From positions 75,172 through 139,171 of the forward strand of contig JBJMHZ010000016.1 in NCBI GenBank assembly GCA_045807125.1: a stretch of 64,000 nt of DNA, given 5' to 3'. Positions 35,896 through 43,795 of this stretch are shown here, in pieces. The translations under genes and the position numbers were made by a program. This stretch comes from JBJMHZ01 sp045807125 (lineage in GTDB: Bacteria > Actinomycetota > Actinomycetes > JAWWOL01). A model generated the notes under the pieces. It made no database searches. It worked only from the letters and a program-made list of their open reading frames with translations, and was not told the origin of the DNA. Positions within the stretch are counted from its first letter, which is position 1; every line of letters begins with the position of its first letter.

Positions 35896-36193
35896 TCATC
35901 TGGCGCGGCGGACCGCGCGGGTAAGCGTCCGGCGTACCCACTCTGCTCGGGTCTCGCCGGCGGCCTCAGCGGCCCTGGTGGCCGCCTCGTCTAGTTCGGA
36001 CGAGATACGCACCCGCAGCAGCGGGGAGTCCGCGGACTTCGACAACGACGGCCGCCCGCGCTTGCGCCTTGCCGACCGCGTCCTCGACCGCCGACTCCAC
36101 GTAGGCCTCGTCGACGAAGCGGCCCTTTCTGTCACGGAGCACCTCGTCGTCGGCCACGTCGGCACCGAGGACGTACCCCTTGCGGCCGGCCAT
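35896..36193 (-). pseudogene. Ribbon-helix-helix antitoxin, frameshifted
   Basis: From ATG 36193 (GGAGG eight bases upstream) the frame reads MAGRKGYVLGADVADDEVLR and VDEAYVESAVEDAVGKA. One base off it continues RKRGRPSLSKSADSPLLRVR and ELDEAATRAAEAAGETRAEW to a stop at 35896. Together these make a typical RHH antitoxin in which the '(K)RGRPSL' box joins the two parts. The shift lies at about nt 36055-36065. The preceding gene is its probable toxin. 35646-35895, between the E1 gene and this remnant, holds no gene I can support. Confidence 0.6.
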
Positions 36194-36198
36194 GCCGC

Positions 36199-36435
36199 TC
36201 ACCTCCGCAGCCCTGTCGGCATCACATGGATGACGACGTCCTCGTCGCCGCGGTCTAGCGCGACGATCTCCAGCTCGATGCCGCGATCGTCCTCACCGAT
36301 CCAGACGAGCCGCGCGTCATGCGAGGCTATCGCCGCCACTCGCACCGGCTCGACGGAGTTGATCACCGTCATGGCGTGGGCCTTGCTGACACGGTGGCGG
36401 AGCGCTGAGCGGTACCACCGAACCAGTCGGTGCAC
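36199..36435 (-). CDS. DUF4258/BrnT-like toxin candidate
   Basis: About 78 residues from GTG 36435: WYRSALRHRVSKAHAMTVIN near the start and GIELEIVALDRGDEDVVIHV at the end, followed by MP. The order 'S-A-x-x-H ... L-E-x-x ... V-I-H-x-M-P' is that of small DUF4258/BrnT-type toxins encoded directly before RHH antitoxins. The antitoxin gene follows immediately, with its ribosome-binding site in this gene's end. The frame is open further upstream with no obvious start signal, so the N-terminus is uncertain. Confidence 0.55.
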   Translation of the reverse strand: MHRLVRWYRSALRHRVSKAHAMTVINSVEPVRVAAIASHDARLVWIGEDDRGIELEIVALDRGDEDVVIHVMPTGLRR

Positions 36436-36769
36436 TCGAATATTGGGGCACGGAAAGAAGCGCAACGAGCGACCCCGCGAGCGTCCCCGCGACCTTCGAC
36501 GGCCGTGTCCCTTCGTGCCCCATCGGGCGCATACTCGGGGTGCCAGTCCCCTACTTAGGAGGCTCCTTGCTATGACCGCCGCGCTCGCCCGAGCGCAGCA
36601 GGCGGTCGATCTGGGCGCTTCTGCCCGCTTCCAAGCTGGCCATGCCGGTTCGATCCCGGTCACCCGCTCTCCCAGGTCAGAGCCGTCGCCCGCGCGCCTC
36701 GCGGGACGCTACGCGCTGCCGTCCCCTCCACCCAGGCCAGGTGGCAAAGGCAAGATCGGTCGACCTAGC
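36436..36769. other. Non-coding stretch with the internal att copy
   Basis: 334 bp without a gene I can support. It contains the diverged tRNA-Gly 3'-end copy (36628-36680) and GC-rich DNA with open frames that look like chance. Confidence 0.5.
36628..36680. repeat. Internal att site: diverged tRNA-Gly 3'-end copy
   Basis: These 53 bases match 38221-38273 with four substitutions. The shared tail ctctcccaggtcag runs past the tRNA end and is absent at 26558, so this site is closer to the distal attR than to the intact tRNA. The changes fall in the T arm, so it could not be a functional tRNA end. Confidence 0.85.
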
Positions 36770-37333
36770 TCACCACCGTAATTGGTCCGCGGCCAGCGCC
36801 GAGATGTCCTCCTCCGAGATCCGCGTGCCTCCGATGACCCGCGCGCTGCCGAACGGATCAGTGGCCGAGCCACTGGGCAGGACGAGGACGACCTCGTTGT
36901 AGAACACGTACAGCTGGAGATCGTGGCCGAGCTGCGCCTCGCTCGTCGGGATGTTGACGGGGTAGCTCTGCGCCCCACCGCCGGTTACGTACACGACGAG
37001 CGTGTTCTGGCCGCCGAACGTGTTGTTGCCCGGGTTGCTCGGCGAGGAGTTGCGGGAGACCGCTATCGAGTTGGGCGCGTACCCGCTGCTCGACAGGATG
37101 CCGGCGAGGCGGCCATACATCGGCTGGTTGTTGATGATCAGCAACAGCGCGTTTGGAGTCGCGTTGAAGATATAGACGTCGCCAAGCGCCGAGGAGGACG
37201 GATCCTGCCCAGACAGCTCCGGCACCTGAGCGGCAAGCGCTTCCAAGGATGCTCTGCGCAGTTGACTCCAGGGGTCATCACCCGAAGCAGCGGACATCGC
37301 GTCAGCGAAGTAGCGCGCTAGCTCGTCGCTCAC
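36770..37333 (-). CDS. Unknown beta-rich protein coupled to a nucleotidyltransferase-like gene
   Basis: The 187-residue product from GTG 37333 (4-bp GTGA overlap with the preceding gene) has a helical N-terminus (residues 1-45) and then alternating hydrophobic strands (DVYIFNATPNALLLIINNQP, NTLVVYVTGGG, LYVFYNEVVLVLPSG). I do not recognise the family; a beta-sandwich is likely. Tight coupling to the NTase-like gene suggests that the two act together. Its codon use is distinctly less GC-rich than that of the core genome. Confidence 0.6.
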   Translation of the reverse strand: MSDELARYFADAMSAASGDDPWSQLRRASLEALAAQVPELSGQDPSSSALGDVYIFNATPNALLLIINNQPMYGRLAGILSSSGYAPNSIAVSRNSSPSNPGNNTFGGQNTLVVYVTGGGAQSYPVNIPTSEAQLGHDLQLYVFYNEVVLVLPSGSATDPFGSARVIGGTRISEEDISALAADQLRW

Positions 37334-37845
37334 CACTCCACCTCCACGAAGCCCTTCCTCTTCCCTTGGACGACTTCCTTGCGCTGGTCGGTGACCTGGG
37401 ACCAAATCTCCTCCCATAGCCGCCTACCAGCAACGTCCGTCACTTCGACCACGAAGGCGTCGATGAGACCGCCCATGGGCTGCACTCTCGGCGTGACCAC
37501 GTAGGGTTGCTCGGAAGTTACGCCTTGCAGCGTGAGCAGTTGACTCAACCTTGCCCAGTCCTCTGGCGAGAAGTCAGCTACCAACGAGCGATCTATCAGC
37601 AGAGCCAAGTCGACATCGTGGGGTGCCGCCCAGTCCTTGTGAGTCACGAACCCGCCGTCGACCCACAACACACCTCTCGGCACCAAAGCCCTGAGCACCT
37701 GGAGGTACAGCTCCAATCCGGTGAAGATCACCCGCCGTTCATCCGCGTACGGTGCCTTGTCCACGAACGTCTCGCGAAGCTCCTCCAGCGTCGCTCGATG
37801 GATGCCGGCCGGCAACAGACCATCGGAGGTCAGATCGGGCAGCAC
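37330..37845 (-). CDS. Nucleotidyltransferase-like protein (DUF6932-type)
   Basis: The 171-residue protein has LLPAGIHRATLEELRETFVD at the start and WVDGGFVTHKDWAAPHDVDL, that is G64-G65 followed by D77-x-D79, the GG/GS...DxD metal site of pol-beta-type nucleotidyltransferases. The start and NTase box match the DUF6932 family as I remember it. Such NTases often work in toxin-antitoxin or defence pairs (MNT-like); here the partner is the unknown beta-rich protein that overlaps its stop. Confidence 0.65.
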   Translation of the reverse strand: MLPDLTSDGLLPAGIHRATLEELRETFVDKAPYADERRVIFTGLELYLQVLRALVPRGVLWVDGGFVTHKDWAAPHDVDLALLIDRSLVADFSPEDWARLSQLLTLQGVTSEQPYVVTPRVQPMGGLIDAFVVEVTDVAGRRLWEEIWSQVTDQRKEVVQGKRKGFVEVEW

Positions 37846-38355
37846 GCCATCTCCCTAGGTCGGCACACGACGAAGAATAGCGGCGAATCGGGCTACAGAC
37901 GGTGTCAGCCACGCATCAGTCCAAGACCCGGCGCAGCGTCAGGCAGTGTCGCTCGCCATCGCCCCGTCGTCACTGCATACGTAACGAGCTCCCCACCTTC
38001 GCTTCCGACGATGTTGAGGACGGCTTGGCATCGCTCCGAGACTAACTGTGCTGGCTCACGCGGCTTCCGTCACAGCATCTGCATCCCGGCCGTGCCCTTT
38101 CGCGTGCCCTGTAGCTACGGGGCTCCACAGGGACTGACGGGTCACCCCGGGGGCCAGCGCACTGCCGCTGACCTACGCCTACGGCTACACCCGCGTGTCA
38201 GCGCGACAGGCGGTGCCGACCTTCCAAGCTGGCCATGCGGGTTCGATTCCCGTCGCCCGCTCTCCCAGGTCAGATGCGGTTTGCCTCCCGCTCGGTGCCT
38301 CGGCCTGAGGGCCGCGCGCCCTCATCGGACGGCAGCCATCAACCGAGCGCTCCTG
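37846..38355. other. Non-coding island end containing attR
   Basis: 510 bp without a supportable gene. The only recognisable item is the perfect tRNA-Gly 3'-end repeat at 38220-38266. The remainder presumably includes the promoter of the 37845 gene and old junction DNA. Confidence 0.5.
38220..38266. repeat. attR: distal perfect copy of tRNA-Gly 3' end
   Basis: It is identical over 47 bp to 26511-26557. No 5' half of a tRNA precedes it, so it is not a gene but the displaced original 3' end that marks the right border of the island. Confidence 0.9.
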
Positions 38356-38871
38356 TCACGTGGGGTCAATGGCGAGGTCTCGGTAGGCGGGGGTGAGCTC
38401 GGACCAGCGGGCATGCCAGTCGGCCGCCTCGCGGCCTTCGACGTGCGCGGTCAGATCCTCCACGTGCGCCTGCCAGCCTGCCCCGTAGCCCGGTAGCTCA
38501 TTGAGGAGGATGCCGCTCTCCTCGATGACGAGACGGGTCTTGTCCTGCTCGGGGACGAGCGTGGCATCGATGACGGTCTCGTCGGGCGCGCCCGGGGACA
38601 AGGTGACGGTCAGGCGGGACGGCGCTTGGCAGACATCGATCCGGCCTGGGCCGTCCCATGAACTGGTGAACCGGGCGTGGATCCGTCCCCCCAGGCGGAG
38701 ATCGCCGTCGACGTCGGCGATCCAACGGGCCAGGCGGCGTGGATCGGTGAGCGCGGACCAAAGGTCATCGATGTCGGTGTCGTACAGATCCTCCATCCGG
38801 ACGGCCCCCTTGCCATCCTGCGTGCGGCGGAACGCACCCAGGATGCGGACGCTTGCGGGGATGCTGGTCAT
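38356..38871 (-). CDS. SRPBCC (AHSA1/START-like) domain protein
   Basis: The 171-residue protein has the AHSA1-type pattern DIDDLWSALTDPRRLARWIA, LRLGGRIHARF, PSRLTVTL and GWQAHVEDLTAHVEG. This helix-grip fold binds hydrophobic ligands; no specific activity can be given. It follows an ArsR-family regulator by 30 bp, the very common ArsR-SRPBCC pair, so the regulator probably controls both. Confidence 0.88.
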   Translation of the reverse strand: MTSIPASVRILGAFRRTQDGKGAVRMEDLYDTDIDDLWSALTDPRRLARWIADVDGDLRLGGRIHARFTSSWDGPGRIDVCQAPSRLTVTLSPGAPDETVIDATLVPEQDKTRLVIEESGILLNELPGYGAGWQAHVEDLTAHVEGREAADWHARWSELTPAYRDLAIDPT

Positions 38872-38901
38872 GAGCGGCTCCTTAGGTCAGTTCGTGCGGC
38901 C

Positions 38902-39216
38902 TCATAGTTCGGACTTGCCTCGGCCGACCTCGGCATGAAGGGCATCCAGACGCTGCTCCCACAGGGCGCGATACCGACCCAGCCACGCGTCGACCTCGGC
39001 CAGCGGCTCCGGGCGCAGGCTGTAGATCCGCCGCTGCGCGTCGTGCTGCACATCGACGAGCCCGGCGTCGCGCAGCACCCGGAGGTGACGGGAGACGCCC
39101 GGCCGGGCGATGGGCAGCAGGTCAGCCAGTTCGCTGACTGCGGCCGGATGGTCCCTCAGCACTTCCAGGACCGTCCGTCGGCTCGCGTCCGACAACGCGT
39201 GCAGCACTGCGTCCAT
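38902..39216 (-). CDS. ArsR-family winged-helix transcriptional regulator
   Basis: The 104-residue regulator has the typical start MDAVLHALSDASRRTVLEVL, recognition helix RPGVSRHLRVLRDAGLV and wing VQHDAQRRIYSL. No metal-binding Cys motif is visible, so it is of the non-metal, ligand-responsive type usually paired with SRPBCC proteins. A 14-bp perfect palindrome 19 bp upstream of its ATG is a likely self-operator. Confidence 0.92.
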   Translation of the reverse strand: MDAVLHALSDASRRTVLEVLRDHPAAVSELADLLPIARPGVSRHLRVLRDAGLVDVQHDAQRRIYSLRPEPLAEVDAWLGRYRALWEQRLDALHAEVGRGKSEL

Positions 39217-39234
39217 GGCGCTAACGTACCCAGC

Positions 39235-39248
39235 CTGTTACGTAACAG
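39235..39248. promoter_or_regulatory. Palindromic operator before the ArsR-SRPBCC operon
   Basis: ctgttacgtaacag is a perfect 14-bp palindrome just upstream of the ArsR start, standing out in an AT-richer patch (taacgta also occurs at 39222). It would overlap the promoter and fits a dimeric winged-helix binding site. Confidence 0.6.
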
Positions 39249-39302
39249 TCAAGGTACATACACTGATGGCCCGCCGTACGGGTGCCCGGCTGCCAGGGGA
39301 CC

Positions 39303-40247
39303 TCAGCCGCCGGAGACGAGCACCGCTCTTGCCTCTCCTACTCGCAGCGGCCGCTGGGTGGTGTAGTCGACGGCGGCCGTGTCCAGGTCGCGGGTGCCCA
39401 CCTGGTAGTCGACGACGTACGAGGGCGTCCAGCGCACCGTCACGCTCAGGGGGTACGTGCCGCGCGCGTCGTACGTCGCGACGACGCCGGTGCCGGCCCG
39501 GCCGTCGTGCGCGGTGTAGTAGGCGCTGTCGACCCGCGGGTCGGGGGTGACGCCGGGCACGTACGGCGTGCCGGCCGTCTGCAGGGTGCGGGCGGCGCTG
39601 CCGTCGCCCAGGCGCCACGTCCAGGCGCCCGTCACCGTCAATGTGACGCTCACCCCGTCGACGGTCGCGCTGACCGCGTGCATGGGGTCGTCCGGGCGCC
39701 CGGTGCGCGGGTCGACCGCCCAGAGAACGGTCGGTAGGTGCACGAGGGTGGCCCCGGCCGGCGCCGACTCGATGCGCGGTGGCCCGAGCGGCAGGCGGCG
39801 CATGAGCTGCGCGACCACGTCGCTGTCGAGCGTGGCGCGGTCGACGAAATCGCCGTTGCCCAGGCAGGCGGTGCCGACGTTGCCGAGGGCCTCGGGCTGG
39901 GTGCCCCGGAAGATGAAGTAGAGCAACGCCGTCTTGTCTCGGGCCCGGCAGAGCGTCAGAGCCGGCCCGCAGAGCGCGGCGTCATCGCCAGGAGCGTTTC
40001 CTCTGCACGCCGGTGCGAAGTCGTAGTAGTACCGCGGCCCGGTACCGCCTCCGCCGCCGCTCTCACCAGTGGCGGCCGCAATCTTGTGCAACGCATTGAC
40101 CGTGAGCACGTACCCCTCATTGGAGTGCGAGCTGCTGCCCTGCGGAGGGGGGCACTCGTAGCACAAGTCAGCCAACGCGGTCCCCGGTGCGGTCAGGACA
40201 CAACCCATGATGAAGATCGCCGCGGCAGGGCGAGCCCAGCAACTCAT
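39303..40247 (-). CDS. Secreted protein of unknown function
   Basis: The 314-residue protein has a signal peptide (MSCWARPAAAIFIMGCVLTA, cleavage near TALA), a Cys-rich segment (DLCYECPPP; several further Cys up to about residue 130) and a C-terminal beta-rich half with SVTLTVTGAWTWRLGDGS and YPLSVTVRWTPSY. The latter is like the PKD-like ends of similar actinobacterial exported proteins. It overlaps the preceding lipoprotein gene by ATGA, so the two are one transcript. The open frame extends upstream in the same frame, but the coupled ATG 40247 gives a proper signal peptide. Confidence 0.75.
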   Translation of the reverse strand: MSCWARPAAAIFIMGCVLTAPGTALADLCYECPPPQGSSSHSNEGYVLTVNALHKIAAATGESGGGGGTGPRYYYDFAPACRGNAPGDDAALCGPALTLCRARDKTALLYFIFRGTQPEALGNVGTACLGNGDFVDRATLDSDVVAQLMRRLPLGPPRIESAPAGATLVHLPTVLWAVDPRTGRPDDPMHAVSATVDGVSVTLTVTGAWTWRLGDGSAARTLQTAGTPYVPGVTPDPRVDSAYYTAHDGRAGTGVVATYDARGTYPLSVTVRWTPSYVVDYQVGTRDLDTAAVDYTTQRPLRVGEARAVLVSGG

Positions 40248-40861
40248 TGGGGCCCACCAAAGAACACTCGCTCGACGAACCATCGGCCCTGCAAATAACG
40301 CAGGAAAAGCTGGTCCGTCTGACGCTTGACGTCCGTGAGCTTGTCCACTCGGTGGCCAGACTGGTCCACCAGCGGCATGCTTCGCAAAGAGAACGTGACT
40401 GTGGCTACTGCAGCGTTTCCTATCGGCTTGGCGACCGTCAGGGCCTGCAGCTTGTAGCCATCGCCCTCGAAGTGCTCTCTCTTCTTGGCAACACGATCGA
40501 TGAGGGCGATTTGACTCCGGCATTCACAGCCTGCGCGGGTATAACGCCTAAGAACAGCGGTCCTCCCCGTGTTGAGAGCCTGGTTAGCCGTCAGGTAGTA
40601 GGAGCGGACGAAGACCTCGGCGCCCTGCTTGGTGAACGGCGTCTTGGGCGGCGGGCCGGCCTTGGCCAGCGGCACGGAGGAGCTGGCGGACGGGGTGACG
40701 CTGCTCGGGGACGCCGATGTGGTCGACGCGGCGCTCGGCAGCGGCGTGAGAGTTGGCGAGGTTCGCGCGTCGCTTGCCGTGCAGGAGGCGGTGGCGACGC
40801 CCAGCACCACGACCGTCGCCAGGACGAGCGCCTCGACTCGCGACCTCCCCCTCATGATCAT
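40244..40861 (-). CDS. DUF6318-like lipoprotein
   Basis: About 205 residues. The N-terminus MIMRGRSRVEALVLATVVVL leads into a lipobox with Cys after VATAS, then a Ser/Thr/Pro linker. The domain FTKQGAEVFVRSYYLTANQA with GCECRSQI resembles the DUF6318 family of actinobacterial lipoproteins, related to SnoaL/NTF2-like folds. ATG 40861 and 40855 are both possible starts. It is co-transcribed with the secreted protein downstream. Confidence 0.75.
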   Translation of the reverse strand: MIMRGRSRVEALVLATVVVLGVATASCTASDARTSPTLTPLPSAASTTSASPSSVTPSASSSVPLAKAGPPPKTPFTKQGAEVFVRSYYLTANQALNTGRTAVLRRYTRAGCECRSQIALIDRVAKKREHFEGDGYKLQALTVAKPIGNAAVATVTFSLRSMPLVDQSGHRVDKLTDVKRQTDQLFLRYLQGRWFVERVFFGGPQ

Positions 40862-40973
40862 GAGTGGGGATTCTGGCGCACCGCCGCAAATCCCTGCAAG
40901 GCGGGTGTCACCTCCTGTGGACATCGTGAGCGTCGCCGCTCGACCGGTGCGTCGGCGGAGACGGCGGCAGCAC

Positions 40974-41801
40974 CTATGGGCGCCACAGGAGCAGGCGCAT
41001 GTCCTGGAGCCGCTCGGCGAAGGTCCCCGCCGGTGACGCCGCACGCAGCAGGTCGCGCAGGTCACCGACGAACGAGGGAAGCCGGTCGCCGAACAGATGC
41101 GGCGCGGCGCTGGACAGCGACAGCACCGAGGCGATCACTTCGTCCTCGGTCCGGATGAACGCGTCGCCGCCCGGGGCCGGGATGATCTCCGGGCCGGTCA
41201 ACCGGGCCCCGCGAAATGCCTGCTCCTCATCGTTCGGCAGCGAGCCGGTCACTGCCTGCTGGCCGGCGCGCCGGCGCGGCCCCAGGTAGGTCCGGACCAG
41301 GTCGTTGATGCGGTCGCGCGGCGGTAGCGGATGCGGGAGCCCGGCCGTGTCGGATGCGCCCTCGCGGGTGGTGGCGCCGACGTGAACGCAGCAGCCGTCA
41401 GGGGCGAGCCAGCCACGGACCTTGCGGGCGACGACGCGCCGGTCCATCCAGTGGAACGACTGAGCCAGCGTCACCACGTCGACCCGAGGCAGGTCCTCCG
41501 GCAGGTCCTCGGCCGCCGAGCGCACCCATTCGACGTTCGCCACGCCCCGGCGACGGGCTTCGTCCGCGCCGACCGCGAGCATCTGCGCGTCCGCGTCCAC
41601 CGCGAGGACATGCGCGAACAGCGGTGCGAGCAAGAGCGTGAGCGACCCGGGCCCGCAGCCGAGATCCAGCAGGGTGCCGCGGCCGTCCAGGCTCAGCCGC
41701 TCGCCCAACGCGTCGGCGAGCCGCTGCGGGTACGGCAGCCGTCCGATGCGGTAGTGCTCGGCGCATCCCGCGTACAGCGAGTCGTCCCAGAGCCGTGGCA
41801 C
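40974..41801 (-). CDS. Class I SAM-dependent methyltransferase
   Basis: The 275-residue protein contains motif I LLDLGCGPGSLTLLLAP, the acidic loop VLAVDADAQM and motif IV VDVVTLAQSFHWMD, typical of UbiE/type-11 methyltransferases; the substrate is unknown. GTG 41801 (VPRLWDDSLYAGCAEHY) is the most likely start. The frame stays open into the next gene upstream but without similarity. Confidence 0.85.
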   Translation of the reverse strand: MPRLWDDSLYAGCAEHYRIGRLPYPQRLADALGERLSLDGRGTLLDLGCGPGSLTLLLAPLFAHVLAVDADAQMLAVGADEARRRGVANVEWVRSAAEDLPEDLPRVDVVTLAQSFHWMDRRVVARKVRGWLAPDGCCVHVGATTREGASDTAGLPHPLPPRDRINDLVRTYLGPRRRAGQQAVTGSLPNDEEQAFRGARLTGPEIIPAPGGDAFIRTEDEVIASVLSLSSAAPHLFGDRLPSFVGDLRDLLRAASPAGTFAERLQDMRLLLWRP

Positions 41802-41830
41802 GCCCGTGATGATAGGGGCCCCGATGGCGC

Positions 41831-42703
41831 TCAGGAGCCCTCGGTGTCCGGCCGCGCCGGCCGGTCGGCTGGCCGCCGCAGGACGTAGATCGACGTCTCC
41901 CTGAGCATCCCGCGGCGACCGCGCAGCCGGGTGATGAGGATGTCGAGGGGCGACTGCCACGTCAGCGGCAGCGGCAGCCGGACGCGCCCGACGGCGAGCT
42001 GGTTGCCTTGCCCCTCGGCCCGCTTGCGGACGGCCTCGACGAGGGCCTTGCCCGACTCCCACAGCTCCTTCCAGAGCGGCTGCGGGTAGGGCCAGCCGAC
42101 CGTGCCGAACTTCTCGAGCACCAGTCCGGTGCGGTCGGCCATCTCGGCCATCCCGGACGGGAACGCGTACACGATGTGGTCGGCGTTCTCCCAGGTGATG
42201 CCGAGGGCGCCGGTGCGCTGCCGGCGAGGTGAGTACGGGTTGGGCGTGGTGATGACGAGCCTGCCGCCCGGCCGCAGCGCCTCGCGGGCCATCGCCAGCA
42301 GCGCCTGCGGCGTCGGCAGATGCTCGATGACCTCGCCAGCCACGACGACGTCGAACGGCCCCCGCTCGAGGATCGGCGTGAGATCGCCGGTGATGTCGGC
42401 GTGGACCACGTCGTAGCCGGCCTCGCGCATCTGCCGGATGCCGGCCTCGTCGTAGTCGACGCCGACGCACTCGGCAGCGGCCTTCCGCACGTGGTCGTGC
42501 AGCCAGTTGCCCCCGCCGCCCGAGGCGAACGAGAAGTCGTGCGAGACGCAGCCGACGTCGAGCACCTTCTTGCGGCGGGCGTAGCCGCGCACGACCCCGA
42601 TACGGGTGCCGTCGAGCGTGGTGGCCGCGCGCTTGAGCTGCTTGTGCCGGTACTTGAGGGCCTGCACGCTGTTCGGGTGGGCTCCGGCGTCCCGCCAGGG
42701 CAT
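41831..42703 (-). CDS. Class I SAM-dependent methyltransferase, type 11
   Basis: The 290-residue protein has VLDVGCVSHDF as a degenerate motif I, CVGVDYDEAGIRQM, and FDVVVAGEVIEHLPTPQALL followed by LRPGGRLVITTPNPY. This is the pattern of methyltransferases acting on glycans or other polar metabolites. ATG 42703 has GGAGAG nine bases upstream. A second methyltransferase follows 29 bp downstream on the same strand, probably in one transcript. Confidence 0.88.
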   Translation of the reverse strand: MPWRDAGAHPNSVQALKYRHKQLKRAATTLDGTRIGVVRGYARRKKVLDVGCVSHDFSFASGGGGNWLHDHVRKAAAECVGVDYDEAGIRQMREAGYDVVHADITGDLTPILERGPFDVVVAGEVIEHLPTPQALLAMAREALRPGGRLVITTPNPYSPRRQRTGALGITWENADHIVYAFPSGMAEMADRTGLVLEKFGTVGWPYPQPLWKELWESGKALVEAVRKRAEGQGNQLAVGRVRLPLPLTWQSPLDILITRLRGRRGMLRETSIYVLRRPADRPARPDTEGS

Positions 42704-42828
42704 GGGCGGCTCTCCTCGACTGGGCAGCGGGCTTCGATCAGGAACAACTTCTCATGGGCCGGGTCGAATCGGTTCGAGGGCTCGGGCCCGGAGCGTCGCC
42801 GCCGCACCCCGTGCGGCCCGGGGACGGG

Positions 42829-43710
42829 TCAGTCGAGGGCGACGAGGTCCATCGCGGCCAGGTGATCGGGGTCGGCGATCATCTCGACGGCGACGACCCG
42901 GCCGTCGCGGATTGTGAAGTCCCACACCACCTTGGGACGGCCGTCGACCGCCCACATGATGCCGATGTCACCGTCGAGGGACGCGGCGGTCGCGGCGAGG
43001 GCACGGCCGGAGAACATGCCGGCGACCGCTGCCGGCCCGGCCAGCGACTCCGGCGCGCCCATCCGTACGGCAGTCGCGTCGGCATGCAGCGCCACCCCGG
43101 GGTGGAGCAGCGCGATCAGCCGGTCGAACTCGCCTCCGCGCGAGGCGGCGAGGAAGGCGTCGATCACCTCCCGCTGTCGCACCGGATCGGTCTCGGCGTC
43201 CCGGCCCGCGCCCTGCACCTTGCGGCGCCCCCGGTAGGCGAGCTGCTTGGTGGCCTCCGGCGACCGCTCCAGGATGACGGCGATGTCGTCGAACGGCACC
43301 GAGAACATGTCGTGCAGGACGAACGCCAGCCGCTCGGTCGGCGCGAGCGTGTCGAGAACGACGAGCAGCGCCGTACCGACCGAGTCGGCGAGCACGGCCT
43401 GCTGCTCGGGGTCGTCACCGGCGGCCGGTGCCAGCTCGCCCAGCTCGGTCAGGTCGCCGGCCGCGAGCCCCTCGACGCGCTGCCGGGCGCCACGAGCCCG
43501 CAGCATGTCCAGCGCGACCCGCGCCACCACCGTCGTGAGCCAGCCGCGCAGGTTGGCGACGCTGTCGGCGTCGGCCCGGCTCAGGCGCAGCCACGCCTCC
43601 TGCACCGCGTCGTCGGCCTCGGCCCCCGAGCCGAGCATGCGCATCGTGACGCCCCTGAGGTGCCGGCGATGCTCCTCGAACCGCGCGCCCAGCTCGTCGT
43701 GCCCGTCCAT
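42829..43710 (-). CDS. ECF sigma factor, ECF41-like with SnoaL extension
   Basis: The 293-residue protein has sigma region 2 (GVTMRMLGSGAEADDAVQEA and WLRLSRADADSV, about residues 5-75), region 4 (LDTLAPTERLAFVLHDMFSV and YRGRRKVQG, about 115-170) and a C-terminal SnoaL-like domain (about 180-290, EVIDAFLAASRGGEFDRLIA). This layout is that of ECF41/SigJ-type factors, which lack a classical anti-sigma factor and use the C-terminal domain for control. A VOC-family gene is divergent 86 bp away; ECF41 genes are often next to small oxidoreductase-like targets. Confidence 0.92.
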   Translation of the reverse strand: MDGHDELGARFEEHRRHLRGVTMRMLGSGAEADDAVQEAWLRLSRADADSVANLRGWLTTVVARVALDMLRARGARQRVEGLAAGDLTELGELAPAAGDDPEQQAVLADSVGTALLVVLDTLAPTERLAFVLHDMFSVPFDDIAVILERSPEATKQLAYRGRRKVQGAGRDAETDPVRQREVIDAFLAASRGGEFDRLIALLHPGVALHADATAVRMGAPESLAGPAAVAGMFSGRALAATAASLDGDIGIMWAVDGRPKVVWDFTIRDGRVVAVEMIADPDHLAAMDLVALD

Positions 43711-43795
43711 CCGTTACCCCTTGCCCGTCGCATCCGTCATCCAGTCCGACGGCCCACGAGCGGCCGAGGTAACAGTCACCCGCGAAGGAGCGCTC

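Larger units (their letters stand above)
26511..38266. mobile_element. Composite genomic island integrated in tRNA-Gly
   Basis: The element is bounded by a 47-bp perfect direct repeat of the tRNA-Gly 3' end (26511-26557 and 38220-38266), has a tyrosine integrase next to the tRNA, and differs from the flanks in codon use. An internal, diverged att copy at 36628 suggests two elements in tandem (about 10.1 and 1.6 kb). Contents are defence- and toxin-antitoxin-like genes, IS remnants and the Ubl-conjugation operon. With the integrase frameshifted, mobility is probably lost unless supplied in trans. Confidence 0.85.

Noticed and set aside
36600..36671. A second tRNA-Gly gene at the internal att site
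   Set aside because: Only the 3' half resembles the tRNA, T-arm positions are changed and no 5' acceptor half precedes it; it is an attachment-site copy.
38190..38266. A tRNA gene at the distal att site
   Set aside because: The 3' half is perfect, but the preceding bases do not form the acceptor and D arms.
40974..42470. A possible fusion of the two methyltransferases in one minus-strand frame
   Set aside because: The upstream half of that frame is low-complexity shadow of the other methyltransferase; conserved sequence starts only at GTG 41801.
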